Program-made: the position numbers and the translations under genes
Notes under the pieces: generated by a model
The model's database searches: none
Seen by the model: the letters and a program-made list of their open reading frames with translations, nothing else
Told to the model about the DNA's origin: nothing
Assembly (NCBI GenBank): GCA_016720775.1
Contig: JADKJX010000007.1
Span: forward strand, 273,353-337,352
Source of the DNA: Chitinophagaceae bacterium
GTDB taxonomy: Bacteria > Bacteroidota > Bacteroidia > Chitinophagales > Chitinophagaceae
Direction of reading: 5' to 3'
DNA length: 64,000 nt
Shown here: piece after piece, positions 34,430 through 42,864 of the stretch
Layout: every line of letters starts with the position of its first letter
How positions within the stretch are numbered: the stretch's first letter is position 1

Positions 34430-35707
34430 ATGAATGACTATAATGATAACCTGCATAGAAATTCAAAGGCTTCAGTCTTTGAAAATGCCAGGGCTTTGCG
34501 TAAAGCACAAACCAAGGCAGAGCAGATACTTTGGGATTCCCTGCGCAATGAAAAGGTGTGTAATCTGAAATTCCGGCGACAGCATCCTTTCGATAACTAT
34601 ATTCTTGATTTTTATAACCATAAAATGAAACTGGCCATAGAAGTTGACGGAAATATTCATGATGAACCTGATGTTGCTGACTATGATGCAATAAGAACAG
34701 AAAACCTGAATGAAAATGGCATAACCGTTTTACGATTTACGAATGATGATGTTGAGTACAGGTTGGGAAAGGTTATACAAAAAATTGAAGACTGGGTTTA
34801 TGAGAATGATATCGTGAATTTAGAATTACCGTCTGGTGAAATGGACGAACTCAAACTTGAGAGCAGTAAAAGAGTTAATGAAGTGGCAGGGTCTTTCGCT
34901 CCCCTCTCCTTAAGGAGAGGGGCCGGGGGTGAGGTGAATAACCGAATCGAAAAACTTTTCTCCGCAAAGAAAAAAAACATACTCAATATTTACTGCACGG
35001 CTGGCTATCCTCAACTTAATTCCACCAGGGAAGTAATGAAAGCCCTGCAGGATAGCGGTGCTGATATCATTGAACTCGGTATGCCGTACAGTGATCCGCT
35101 TGCTGATGGCCCGGTGATTCAGCAAAGCAGCAGCCTTGCTATTGCAAACGGGATGACCATTGCAAAACTATTTGAACAACTGAAAAATTTCAGGGATGAA
35201 ATTCACCTGCCTGTTATTTTAATGGGATATATGAACCCGGTGTTGCAATATGGGTTCGAAAAATTTTGTGCGGATGCTGCTGAAGTTGGAATAGATGGAT
35301 TGATATTACCCGACCTGCCCGTTCATGAATTTGAAACGGATTACGGAGCCATTATTAAAAAGTACGGACTGGATTTTATTTTTCTCGTCACACCCGAAAC
35401 CCCGGATGAACGTATAAAAAAATTAGACAGCCTGTGTACTGGTTTTATTTATGCCGTTTCTTCTTCGGCCACTACGGGTAATAATAAATCCATCGAAGAG
35501 CAGGAAAATTATTTTACCCGGTTGAAAGAAATGAACCTCAATAATCCCGTGCTGGTTGGGTTTGGTATTAAAGACAGCGCCAGCTTTACTACAGCCTGCA
35601 AACATACCGGCGGCGCTATTATTGGCTCAGCTTATATCAAAGCATTAAGCAACAGTACAGATGTTGGCCAGGCTACTAAAGAATTCATAAATAGTATCAG
35701 GCCCTAA
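34430..35707 (+). CDS. trpA: DUF559 nuclease-like domain fused in frame to tryptophan synthase alpha chain
   Basis: One open frame of 425 residues. Residues 1-~125 are a DUF559 (Vsr-like, PD-(D/E)XK) domain: RNEKVCNLKFRRQHPFDNYI, ILDFY (Asp60) and AIEVDG (Glu71, Asp73), then ITVLRFTNDDVEY. Residues ~126-168 are a linker that includes the peptide APLSLRRGAGGE, encoded by a palindromic element. From residue ~169 comes a full TrpA: ELGMPYSDPLADGPVIQ, LMGYMNPVLQYG, DLPVHEF, FLVTPETPDERI, YAVSSSATTG and VGFGIKD. TrpA cleaves indole-3-glycerol phosphate to indole for TrpB. A separate TrpA could start at GTG 34934. The fusion appears to result from insertion of the DUF559 gene plus element upstream of trpA. 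Confidence 0.85.
   Translation: MNDYNDNLHRNSKASVFENARALRKAQTKAEQILWDSLRNEKVCNLKFRRQHPFDNYILDFYNHKMKLAIEVDGNIHDEPDVADYDAIRTENLNENGITVLRFTNDDVEYRLGKVIQKIEDWVYENDIVNLELPSGEMDELKLESSKRVNEVAGSFAPLSLRRGAGGEVNNRIEKLFSAKKKNILNIYCTAGYPQLNSTREVMKALQDSGADIIELGMPYSDPLADGPVIQQSSSLAIANGMTIAKLFEQLKNFRDEIHLPVILMGYMNPVLQYGFEKFCADAAEVGIDGLILPDLPVHEFETDYGAIIKKYGLDFIFLVTPETPDERIKKLDSLCTGFIYAVSSSATTGNNKSIEEQENYFTRLKEMNLNNPVLVGFGIKDSASFTTACKHTGGAIIGSAYIKALSNSTDVGQATKEFINSIRP
34899..34934. repeat. Inverted palindromic element at the DUF559-trpA junction
   Basis: CCCCTCTCCTTAAGGAGAGG, with two further G (34901-34922), is a perfect 22-base palindrome; GCCGGGGGTGAGG follows. Read on the minus strand it begins CCTCACCCCC, so it is the reverse of the copies at 33888 and 34354. 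It is translated in the fusion frame and ends at the putative trpA start. Confidence 0.85.
34934..35707 (+). CDS. trpA: Alternative stand-alone trpA start (GTG) inside the fusion
   Basis: GTG AAT AAC CGA ATC GAA at 34934 opens 257 residues, a normal TrpA length, and the residues after it (NRIEKLFSAKKKNILNIYCT) match a usual TrpA N-terminus. The palindrome at 34899-34934 ends exactly here. Which product is made cannot be told from sequence. Confidence 0.6.
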   Translation: MNNRIEKLFSAKKKNILNIYCTAGYPQLNSTREVMKALQDSGADIIELGMPYSDPLADGPVIQQSSSLAIANGMTIAKLFEQLKNFRDEIHLPVILMGYMNPVLQYGFEKFCADAAEVGIDGLILPDLPVHEFETDYGAIIKKYGLDFIFLVTPETPDERIKKLDSLCTGFIYAVSSSATTGNNKSIEEQENYFTRLKEMNLNNPVLVGFGIKDSASFTTACKHTGGAIIGSAYIKALSNSTDVGQATKEFINSIRP

Positions 35708-35752
35708 TCCAGTGTGCCCAAAACTCAGTAAATTGCAGGATTAAATCATCGT

Positions 35753-36847
35753 ATGAAAAGAATTTTCCTCTTCCTTTTTTTAGTGCCCGTTTTTTCTTTT
35801 GCACAGGTAACGCAGAAGGTCAAATCAAAAGCAAAGCCGGCGGCTAAAACAACTGTGCAGGCCAAACCGGCTGATGGGTTTGTTATCAGCGGTGAGGTGG
35901 AGGGCTTTCCCGAAGGAACAAAAGTGGAACTGCTGAACGGACGTACCGGTGAAACAGAAATTACCAGTGCTGTTAAAGCCAATAAGTTTGAGTTCAAAGG
36001 AATGATGGACAAGCCCGATTTTAAGATCGTTCTCTTCAACAGGCAGGCGCCTTATGTAACCTTGTTTCTCGATAACAGCCATGTTAAGATCAGTGGAAAA
36101 AAAGAAACCATCGATAAAGCAAAAGTGACCGGTTCAAAGTCGCATACCGATTTTGAACAGTTCAATACAACACTGGAACCTTACCAGGCATTGTTTGCTG
36201 AAAATGCCCCGTATGATTCTGCTGCATCGGCTTCTGCCATGAAGCTGATCGATGAGTTTGTGGCGTCGCATACCGCTTCGTACATTACGCCGCTTGCCAT
36301 CATGCGCTATAGCCAGGTATCAGATGATATTGTTAATACCGAAAGTTTATACAATCAACTTACTGCCGAAATAAAATCATCACCCATGGGTATGTACATT
36401 GCCCAGTTGATAGCGGAAGGAAAACAGAATGGGGTAGGAACGATGCTGGCGGATTTTTCGCAGGCCGATACGGCGGGTGTGATGATGAGTCTTTCTTCGC
36501 TGCGTGGTAAATATGTGCTGGTTGATTTCTGGGCAAGCTGGTGTGGCCCATGCCGCATGGAAAACCCCAACCTGGTGGCCGCATATAACAAATACAAGAA
36601 CAAAAACTTCACCGTACTCGGTGTTTCGCTTGATAAGGCCAGGGAAGCATGGATTGGCGCCATTCAAATGGATGGACTTGCTTGGAGCCACGTAAGCGAC
36701 CTGCAGGGATGGAGCAATGCCGTGGCACAGCAGTTCCAGATATTCCAGATCCCCCAAAACTTTTTAATTGGCCCCGATGGAAAAGTGATCGGCAAAAACC
36801 TGCGTGGTGCTGCACTGGAAAGAAAGCTGGCGAGGGTGTTGAGGTAA
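35753..36847 (+). CDS. TlpA-like thioredoxin with DUF4369-type N-terminal domain
   Basis: 364 residues. A signal peptide covers ~1-20 (FLFLVPVFSFAQ). Residues ~35-130 form a beta-rich domain like DUF4369 (FVISGEVEGFPEGTKVELLNG). Residues ~225-364 are a thioredoxin fold with VDFWASWCGPCRMENPNL (Cys264 and Cys267) and the cis-Pro loop IFQIPQNFLIGPDGKVI. It is probably a periplasmic thiol-disulfide reductant, as in cytochrome maturation or oxidative stress, a common Bacteroidota arrangement. It starts 46 bases after trpA but is unlikely to be a trp gene. Confidence 0.88.
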   Translation: MKRIFLFLFLVPVFSFAQVTQKVKSKAKPAAKTTVQAKPADGFVISGEVEGFPEGTKVELLNGRTGETEITSAVKANKFEFKGMMDKPDFKIVLFNRQAPYVTLFLDNSHVKISGKKETIDKAKVTGSKSHTDFEQFNTTLEPYQALFAENAPYDSAASASAMKLIDEFVASHTASYITPLAIMRYSQVSDDIVNTESLYNQLTAEIKSSPMGMYIAQLIAEGKQNGVGTMLADFSQADTAGVMMSLSSLRGKYVLVDFWASWCGPCRMENPNLVAAYNKYKNKNFTVLGVSLDKAREAWIGAIQMDGLAWSHVSDLQGWSNAVAQQFQIFQIPQNFLIGPDGKVIGKNLRGAALERKLARVLR

Positions 36848-37103
36848 AGCAGTTTGGGGTTTGAAGTTTTTGGTTACCAACATTTGTTCTTTACTCAGTA
36901 TCGTTGTGTCACTCACTGGTTCGTACCATTTCTTTTAGCAAAGCGGGGCGGGGGGGGGCGGGGGGGGGCTTTTGTCGCTCGCGTCTTGTATAACCCGGTC
37001 ATATCATAACCCCTTTTACTGAAGATTTCGGCTGCCGCTCGGCCCTGGGGGGGGGGGGGGATGCTGATTAAATGTTTCATGTACTGTAATTAAATATGTT
37101 TAT
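36848..37103. other. Gene-free stretch with poly-G runs
   Basis: Two G-rich runs stand out: GCGGGGCGGGGGGGGGCGGG and onward at 36943-36969, and a run of 14 G at 37047-37060. They could form G-quadruplexes, or be base-calling artefacts of reads that end in G. No gene is visible. Confidence 0.6.
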
Positions 37104-37823
37104 TCATTTCAATTTCCGCTTATACAACTGCACCGCATTCTCCAACCCCAAATAGATAGCATCACATATCAGTGCATGGCCAATGGAAACTTCCAGTAAA
37201 CCGGGAATGTTTTCGGAAAAGTATTTTAAGTTCTGCAGGTCAAGGTCGTGGCCGGCATTTATACCAAGGCCAAGTTCATTTGCTTTAACAGCAGCGGTTA
37301 TGTAAGGCGCTATAGCCAACTGCCTGTTGCCAGCTGCAAACTGGCTGGCAAAGGATTCTGTATAAAGTTCGATCCTGTCTGTACCGGTTGCTTTTGCTCC
37401 TTCCACCATCTCAACAACCGGGTCAACAAAAATAGAAACCCGTATGCCGGCATTTTTAAAAACAGCGATCATGTCTCTTAAGTAAGCTGCATGTTCAACC
37501 GTATTCCAGCCGTGGTTGCTGGTAAGCTGGCCAACCGTATCAGGCACCAGGGTAACCTGGGTGGGTTTATTGGCCAGCACCAGGTCAACAAAAGATTGTT
37601 CGGTGCAGTTGCCTTCAATATTGAATTCGGTAGTAATTATTTTTTTCAGTTCATACACGTCTTCATAACGGATATGCCGTTCATCGGGCCGGGGATGAAC
37701 CGTGATACCATCGGCGCCAAAGCGTTCGATATCTTTTGCCGACTTGATCAGATCAGGATTGTTGCCGCCACGACTGTTGCGCAGGGTTGCCAGCTTGTTG
37801 ATGTTTACCGAGAGTTTTGTCAT
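37104..37823 (-). CDS. pdxJ: Pyridoxine 5'-phosphate synthase
   Basis: 239 residues. The N-terminal SVNINKLATLRNSRGG, DGITVHPRPDERHIRYEDV, FNIEGNCT, VTLVPD and the C-terminal GINAGHDLDLQNL are the PdxJ signatures. The enzyme condenses 1-deoxyxylulose 5-phosphate with 3-amino-1-hydroxyacetone phosphate to form pyridoxine 5'-phosphate. It is complete. It starts 3 bases after the stop of the alpha-galactosidase, so the two are probably co-transcribed. Confidence 0.95.
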   Translation of the reverse strand: MTKLSVNINKLATLRNSRGGNNPDLIKSAKDIERFGADGITVHPRPDERHIRYEDVYELKKIITTEFNIEGNCTEQSFVDLVLANKPTQVTLVPDTVGQLTSNHGWNTVEHAAYLRDMIAVFKNAGIRVSIFVDPVVEMVEGAKATGTDRIELYTESFASQFAAGNRQLAIAPYITAAVKANELGLGINAGHDLDLQNLKYFSENIPGLLEVSIGHALICDAIYLGLENAVQLYKRKLK

Positions 37824-37826
37824 TCT

Positions 37827-40046
37827 TTATTTATCTATTCTTATCAAAGTTACGCCGTGAGAGGGAACCTTTGTAGCAAACATACTTCTAAATATGCCCA
37901 GGTCTTTTTGCCGCCAAAGATCTCTTGCTTTATGTGTGTCTGTAAGTCCAAGTTGGCTCCAGTAAAAACGGATCACATCATTTTTATCCGATAAATTAAA
38001 AATGCCGATCGCTTTGGAGCCATCTTCCAGTTCTTTCATCCATACCTGGTATGTATCTGTTTTTATTACCTGCTTTGCCTGTTTACCCAATGGATCCTGG
38101 TCAACAGCAATCACTTCATCATTCGTTAATAAGTTCAACGTGAAGTCATCCAGCTTACCCAGGTCGCAACCAATTAATAAAGGAGCGCTGAGCAGGCACC
38201 ACAAACTTACGTGTGTATATTGTTCATCGGGCGTTAATCTTGTTGGATGCAGGTTGTCACCCCAACCAACCTGTCCCACGATCATCATATCCGGGTCATT
38301 CCATCTTCCGGGCCCGGCATAGGCGTATTGACTTGTTTGATTGAACCCAATATTTCGCAGGCTTTCCCAACTGTCTTCAATATCGCCTGTAGTGCGCCAG
38401 CAATTCCCATTTACGGTGGCTCCCCATTTCCACACATCTTTCATTCCATACTGGCAAAGACTGTAAACAATATCCCGGTTCTGGCTTTGCAATGCCAACT
38501 GCATAATGCTGTAAGGTTTTATAAATGCGGCAAGGCTGGTATCTTTTTCATTTCTATAAACAGTTTCATAACTACACCAGTCGTATTTTAAATAATCAAT
38601 TCCCCAGCCGGCATAAGACTGTGCATCCTGCAGTTCGTGCTGGTAACTTCCTAAATAACCACCGCATGTTTTTGAGCCGGGCGAAGAGTAGATGCCGAAT
38701 TTTAATCCTTTGTTGTGTAACCAGTCGCCCATTTTTTTCAGGTCTGGGAATTTTTTGTTCGAAACAATTTCTCCCTTTTCATTTCTTGTTTCCGCTTCCC
38801 AGCCATCGTCAATATTCATATAGGTCCAGCCATGGTCGATCAATCCTTTATCGATCATTGCCTGTGCCGATATCTTCAGCCTTTCATCACTCACGCTCAG
38901 TCCCCAGCAGTTCCAGCTGTTCCAGCCCATGGGCGGAGTAAGGGCAAGCAGGTCGCCGCATTTTACGGTAAATTCTTTTTTATCAGTGCCCAGGCTGTTT
39001 TTTACAATCAAGGTCATTTTATGATCTCCCTTTGTTTTGATGCTGCCGGTTATAATACCTGTAGCCGCATCCACTTTTAAGCCGGCAGGTAAATTCTCAA
39101 CACTGTATTGCAGCGGTTTTTTCCCCGTTGCCGGAATTTTAAAAAGAAAAGGAGCATTGGGCCTTATGCCAAATACATTGGCCCCGTTTATTTTTGGGGA
39201 TGGGGAAGGTGCCGGCGTTAATAGGTATGGAATGGTTTCGGTAAGCTGGATCTTTTTGCGGGTCTGGCCTTCTTCAAATTCATAATAGAGGTTATTCCTT
39301 TCTGCAAGGGTTACCGGTATGGTGAAAGTGAATTTTCCGTTTGGTGAAATATTTACCGGGATGGAATGTTTTTCTGCCTTATCATTTTCTACATCAATAA
39401 CGGCATAATGAAGTGTACCGGAGATGCGTTGGTTAAAATTGTTGGCCAGTAAAATATTCTTTTTTGCTTTGTTCTTAGAAAGAAATTCAACCGGGGAGTG
39501 GTTGTTTATTTCAATGCCATCTATAAGATCCAGCATGCTTACATAAGGCGTTCCGCTAAAGATACCACCGGCGCCACCTCCGTCATAAACCCGTACGGCC
39601 AGCAGGTTATCAGCTCCCCAGTTTAAATATTGCTTGCTGATGGCTACATGATATTCCTGTTTTTTATTCCAGGTGGTTATGTACCCTTCTTTATCTTCAG
39701 GGAAGGAGCCAGACTTGCCGATCTTTGTGCCGTTCAGATATACTTCGCACACGTCATCGATCTTGGCTAAGAAGATCCGAAGGGAGTCTTTCCATAACGA
39801 ATTTGTTTTTAATGATGCCGGTAATACGATATGAAAACGATACCAGGCATATCCATCATACTTTTCATATCCCTGTGCATCCCAAACAATGTTTGCCTGT
39901 ATATCCTTCCAGTTACCGTCATCGGTTGCGGGGTAACTGTACTTAATATCATCGCCGGTTATGAATCGGGCTGTGGGCAGTTCAATTCTTTGTGCAAATG
40001 ATATGAATGAAATGAAAAGGCAGCAACTGCAAAGTAAAATTTTCAT
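37827..40046 (-). CDS. Secreted GH27 alpha-galactosidase with N-terminal accessory domains
   Basis: The ATG at 40046 gives 739 residues and a clean signal peptide (MKILLCSCCLFISFISFAQ). Residues ~30-185 form a galactose-binding-like jelly roll (YEKYDGYAWYRFHIVLP, VYLNGTKIGKSGSFP). An immunoglobulin-like piece with PLQYSVENLPAGLKVDAATG follows. The catalytic GH27 barrel starts near 365: PPMGWNSWNCWGLSVSDE, NIDDGW, LKYDWCSYE (nucleophile Asp) and GRWNDPDMMIVG. It removes alpha-galactose from glycans in the periplasm or outside. It precedes pdxJ by 3 bases in gene direction. Confidence 0.9.
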   Translation of the reverse strand: MKILLCSCCLFISFISFAQRIELPTARFITGDDIKYSYPATDDGNWKDIQANIVWDAQGYEKYDGYAWYRFHIVLPASLKTNSLWKDSLRIFLAKIDDVCEVYLNGTKIGKSGSFPEDKEGYITTWNKKQEYHVAISKQYLNWGADNLLAVRVYDGGGAGGIFSGTPYVSMLDLIDGIEINNHSPVEFLSKNKAKKNILLANNFNQRISGTLHYAVIDVENDKAEKHSIPVNISPNGKFTFTIPVTLAERNNLYYEFEEGQTRKKIQLTETIPYLLTPAPSPSPKINGANVFGIRPNAPFLFKIPATGKKPLQYSVENLPAGLKVDAATGIITGSIKTKGDHKMTLIVKNSLGTDKKEFTVKCGDLLALTPPMGWNSWNCWGLSVSDERLKISAQAMIDKGLIDHGWTYMNIDDGWEAETRNEKGEIVSNKKFPDLKKMGDWLHNKGLKFGIYSSPGSKTCGGYLGSYQHELQDAQSYAGWGIDYLKYDWCSYETVYRNEKDTSLAAFIKPYSIMQLALQSQNRDIVYSLCQYGMKDVWKWGATVNGNCWRTTGDIEDSWESLRNIGFNQTSQYAYAGPGRWNDPDMMIVGQVGWGDNLHPTRLTPDEQYTHVSLWCLLSAPLLIGCDLGKLDDFTLNLLTNDEVIAVDQDPLGKQAKQVIKTDTYQVWMKELEDGSKAIGIFNLSDKNDVIRFYWSQLGLTDTHKARDLWRQKDLGIFRSMFATKVPSHGVTLIRIDK

Positions 40047-40255
40047 CGTTTTTGGTTTTACCAAATTTAGGAATTCTAAAACTCCCTGAGTGGCTAAAAG
40101 GCCGGAGCTTCCGGTATGGGAACAAATTTGTCCTCCATTGATTTGATTTTTTGATTATTTGTTCTATTTTGTTTGTTTCCCCTCCCTTTGATACTGCTTA
40201 TCCTCCGGTTTCACAGATCAACTGCTTTTTTTATCACTTCAAAACTTTAACTAGT

Positions 40256-40819
40256 ATGAAAAAGATCCTTTCTGTAATTCTCGTTTCAGCTTTTCTGGTT
40301 GCATGTAACAATGAAAAGAAGGATGAAACAGCCGCAGCGGCACCCGAAGTAAAATCGGACAAAGCCCAGGCACCGGTTGAACTTATTATGGACAGTAACT
40401 TTGTAAATGGTACAAAAGCTACCATGGCTGCTTTTCAAAACAAAGATATTGAAGGCTATACTGCTGATATGGCTGATAATATTATCTTCAGGTGGTCTGG
40501 TGGTGACAGCCTGGTAGGAAAACAGGCTGTAAAGGATTATTATACCGGCCGTTTTAACATTATAGATAACATTAAATTTTCCAATCCCATCTTTTTACCG
40601 GTAATGGCCAATGTAAGCCCCAATGGGGGAGCAACTGCTTCGGGTAAGTGGATGCTTGACTGGTATATGGTGAATGTTAAGTACAAGAACGGAAAAGCGA
40701 TCGGTTTCTGGGTACATAACACCATGCATTATAATGCGGCAGGAAAGATTGACCAAGCCACTCAGTTTATCGACAGGCACCCGATCATGGAGGCGACCAA
40801 AGACCTGGTAAAAAAATAA
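40256..40819 (+). CDS. Lipoprotein with SnoaL/NTF2-like domain
   Basis: 187 residues from the ATG at 40256 (MKKILSVILVSAFLVACNN, lipobox VAC, Cys17); the frame upstream to 40151 is not coding. A Lys/Ala/Glu/Pro linker is followed by a single NTF2-like cone: TMAAFQNKDIEGYTADMADN, IIFRWSGGDSLVGKQAVKDYY and WMLDWYMVNVKYKNGKAIGF. Ligand unknown. A hairpin terminator follows. Confidence 0.8.
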   Translation: MKKILSVILVSAFLVACNNEKKDETAAAAPEVKSDKAQAPVELIMDSNFVNGTKATMAAFQNKDIEGYTADMADNIIFRWSGGDSLVGKQAVKDYYTGRFNIIDNIKFSNPIFLPVMANVSPNGGATASGKWMLDWYMVNVKYKNGKAIGFWVHNTMHYNAAGKIDQATQFIDRHPIMEATKDLVKK

Positions 40820-40838
40820 TAAGAGGCCACAAAGCGAA

Positions 40839-40868
40839 AGCCCATCTGCCAACTGGCGGATGGGCTTT
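40839..40868 (+). terminator. Terminator after the SnoaL-like lipoprotein
   Basis: AGCCCATCTGCCAACTGGCGGATGGGCT stem with TTTTATAT tail; also convergent with ahcY, so it may serve both. Confidence 0.8.
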
Positions 40869-40908
40869 TATATATAGGTCCTTTATCTTTCGACTTCGCT
40901 CAGGACAA

Positions 40909-42237
40909 TTAATACCGGTAGTGCTCCGGTTTGAACGGCCCTTCTTTTCCAATTCCCAAATACTCAGATTGCGGGGTAGTAAGTTCTTCCAATACCACAC
41001 CGATTTTTGCAAGGTGCAGGCGGGCAACTTTTTCGTCCAGAACCTTTGGAAGTACGTATACTTCATTCTTGTATTTGCTGTGGTTGGTCCACAATTCAAT
41101 TTGTGCCAGTGTTTGGTTAGAGAAAGAGTTACTCATTACAAATGACGGGTGACCGGTTGCACAACCCAGGTTCACCAAACGTCCTTCTGCAAGAATAATC
41201 ACGTCTTTACCTTCGATGGTGTACATGTCAACCTGTGGCTTAATGGTATTTTTTGTTTTACCATAGCTTCCATTCAGCCATGCCATATCAATTTCAATAT
41301 CAAAGTGGCCAATATTACAAACGATGGCTTTGTCTTTCATCAGGCGGAAATGCTTTTCCGTGATCAGGTCGCGGCAACCGCTTGCTGTAACGATGATATC
41401 AGCTTCTTTAACCGCATCGATCATTTTCTTCACTTCAAAACCATCCATGGCAGCCTGCAGAGCGCAGATCGGATCGATCTCTGTAACGATCACACGGCAA
41501 CCGGCACCTTTCAAAGATGCAGCAGAACCCTTGCCCACATCACCATAACCACCTACTACCGCAACTTTGCCTGCCATCATCACATCGGTAGCACGACGGA
41601 TAGAATCCACTAAACTTTCTTTGCATCCGTATTTGTTATCGAATTTGCTTTTTGTAACGCTGTCGTTTACGTTGATGGCAGGAACAGGCAACGTTCCTTT
41701 CTGCATCCTTTCGTATAAACGGTGAACACCTGTTGTGGTTTCTTCACTCAATCCTTTTACATGTTGTATCAGTTCGGGATAAGTGTCAAAAACCATATTC
41801 GTCAGGTCACCACCATCATCTAATATCATATTCAGCGGACGGTCGGCACCACCAAACCATAAAGTTTGTTCGATGCACCAGTCGGCTTCAGCCTGTGTTT
41901 GTCCTTTCCAGGCAAACACACCAATGCCTGCAGCAGCAATGGCAGCAGCAGCCTGGTCCTGTGTACTGAAAATATTACATGAACTCCATTTAACTTCTGC
42001 ACCTAATGCTACCAGTGTTTCGATCAACACGGCGGTTTGAATGGTCATGTGCAGGCAACCTGCAATTCTTGCTCCTTTCAGTGGTTGTGAGGGGCCAAAT
42101 TCTTCACGGATGGCCATTAAGCCCGGCATTTCTGCTTCGGCTAATCTGATTTCTTTACGGCCCCATTCGGCGAGGCTCATATCTGCAACCTTATTTTTAA
42201 GGCTGAAGTCGATGGAGGTTTTTGATAATGTTGACAT
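40909..42237 (-). CDS. ahcY: S-adenosylhomocysteine hydrolase
   Basis: 442 residues from the ATG at 42237 (MSTLSKTSIDFSLKNKVADM). The signatures are complete: KGARIAGCLHMTIQTAVLIETL, SSCNIFSTQDQAAAA, LDDGGDLTN, the NAD-binding loop VVGGYGDVGKGSAASL, TASGCRDLI and the C-terminal GPFKPEHYRY. It splits S-adenosylhomocysteine into adenosine and homocysteine in the cytosol. It is divergent from an Lrp-type regulator with ~115 bases between starts, so shared regulation is plausible but unproven. Confidence 0.97.
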   Translation of the reverse strand: MSTLSKTSIDFSLKNKVADMSLAEWGRKEIRLAEAEMPGLMAIREEFGPSQPLKGARIAGCLHMTIQTAVLIETLVALGAEVKWSSCNIFSTQDQAAAAIAAAGIGVFAWKGQTQAEADWCIEQTLWFGGADRPLNMILDDGGDLTNMVFDTYPELIQHVKGLSEETTTGVHRLYERMQKGTLPVPAINVNDSVTKSKFDNKYGCKESLVDSIRRATDVMMAGKVAVVGGYGDVGKGSAASLKGAGCRVIVTEIDPICALQAAMDGFEVKKMIDAVKEADIIVTASGCRDLITEKHFRLMKDKAIVCNIGHFDIEIDMAWLNGSYGKTKNTIKPQVDMYTIEGKDVIILAEGRLVNLGCATGHPSFVMSNSFSNQTLAQIELWTNHSKYKNEVYVLPKVLDEKVARLHLAKIGVVLEELTTPQSEYLGIGKEGPFKPEHYRY

Positions 42238-42295
42238 GGTTTGTTTTTTAGGACACAAAAATAAACTTATAGGATAATATTCTAAGGTTTTATAT

Positions 42296-42303
42296 AAATT
42301 TGG
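42296..42303 (+). promoter_or_regulatory. Possible -7 box for the Lrp gene
   Basis: TAAATTTG matches the Bacteroidota TAnnTTTG consensus, 50 bases upstream of the lrp ATG. A clear -33 TTTG box is not visible. Confidence 0.35.
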
Positions 42304-42352
42304 GGAAATATCACGTTATTCTGTTAATAACAGGATAAAATCCTTTTTTACT

Positions 42353-42856
42353 ATGGCAAAAGCGCTTCAAACAGAAAAAACAGCTACCGGTTCTATTATA
42401 CTGGATGCGAAAGACATTGCGATCCTTCAACTGCTGCAACAAAATGCCCGGATGACGGTGAAGGAAATTGCCGATAAAATCCACCTGAGCACCACTCCGG
42501 TTCATGAACGCATCAAACGCATGGAAGCAAATGGCGTGATCAAACAATATGCAACCCTGGTAGACCACACCAAAGTGAACAAGAGCCTGATCGCTATCTG
42601 TTACGTATCCTTAAAAGAGCATAATAAAACGGCGGGCACCAAATTCGTAAAAGCCATTTTGCAAATGCCGGAAGTGGTGGAATGCTACACCATAAGCGGT
42701 GAGTTTGATTTTATGCTGAAAGTGATGTGTGCGGATATGAATACCTATCACGATTTTCATGTGAACAAACTAAGTAACATTGAGAACATGGGACATGTGC
42801 AAAGCATCTTTGTGATGGGTGTGATAAAACAAACGCACCAGTTGGTTTGGGGATGA
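42353..42856 (+). CDS. Lrp/AsnC-family transcriptional regulator
   Basis: 167 residues. The N-terminal winged helix has DIAILQLLQQNARMTVKEIADKIHLSTTPVHERIKRME (helix-turn-helix, residues ~20-65). The C-terminal RAM/ACT domain follows (VECYTISGEFDFMLKVMC, NIENMGHVQSIFVMG). It binds DNA as a dimer or octamer and senses amino acids. It is divergent from ahcY, which may be a target; that is an inference from position. Confidence 0.93.
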   Translation: MAKALQTEKTATGSIILDAKDIAILQLLQQNARMTVKEIADKIHLSTTPVHERIKRMEANGVIKQYATLVDHTKVNKSLIAICYVSLKEHNKTAGTKFVKAILQMPEVVECYTISGEFDFMLKVMCADMNTYHDFHVNKLSNIENMGHVQSIFVMGVIKQTHQLVWG

Positions 42857-42864
42857 TGCAGAAG

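Noticed and set aside
36649..36864. 71-codon frame over the thioredoxin C-terminus
   Set aside because: Shadow frame inside a well-supported gene.
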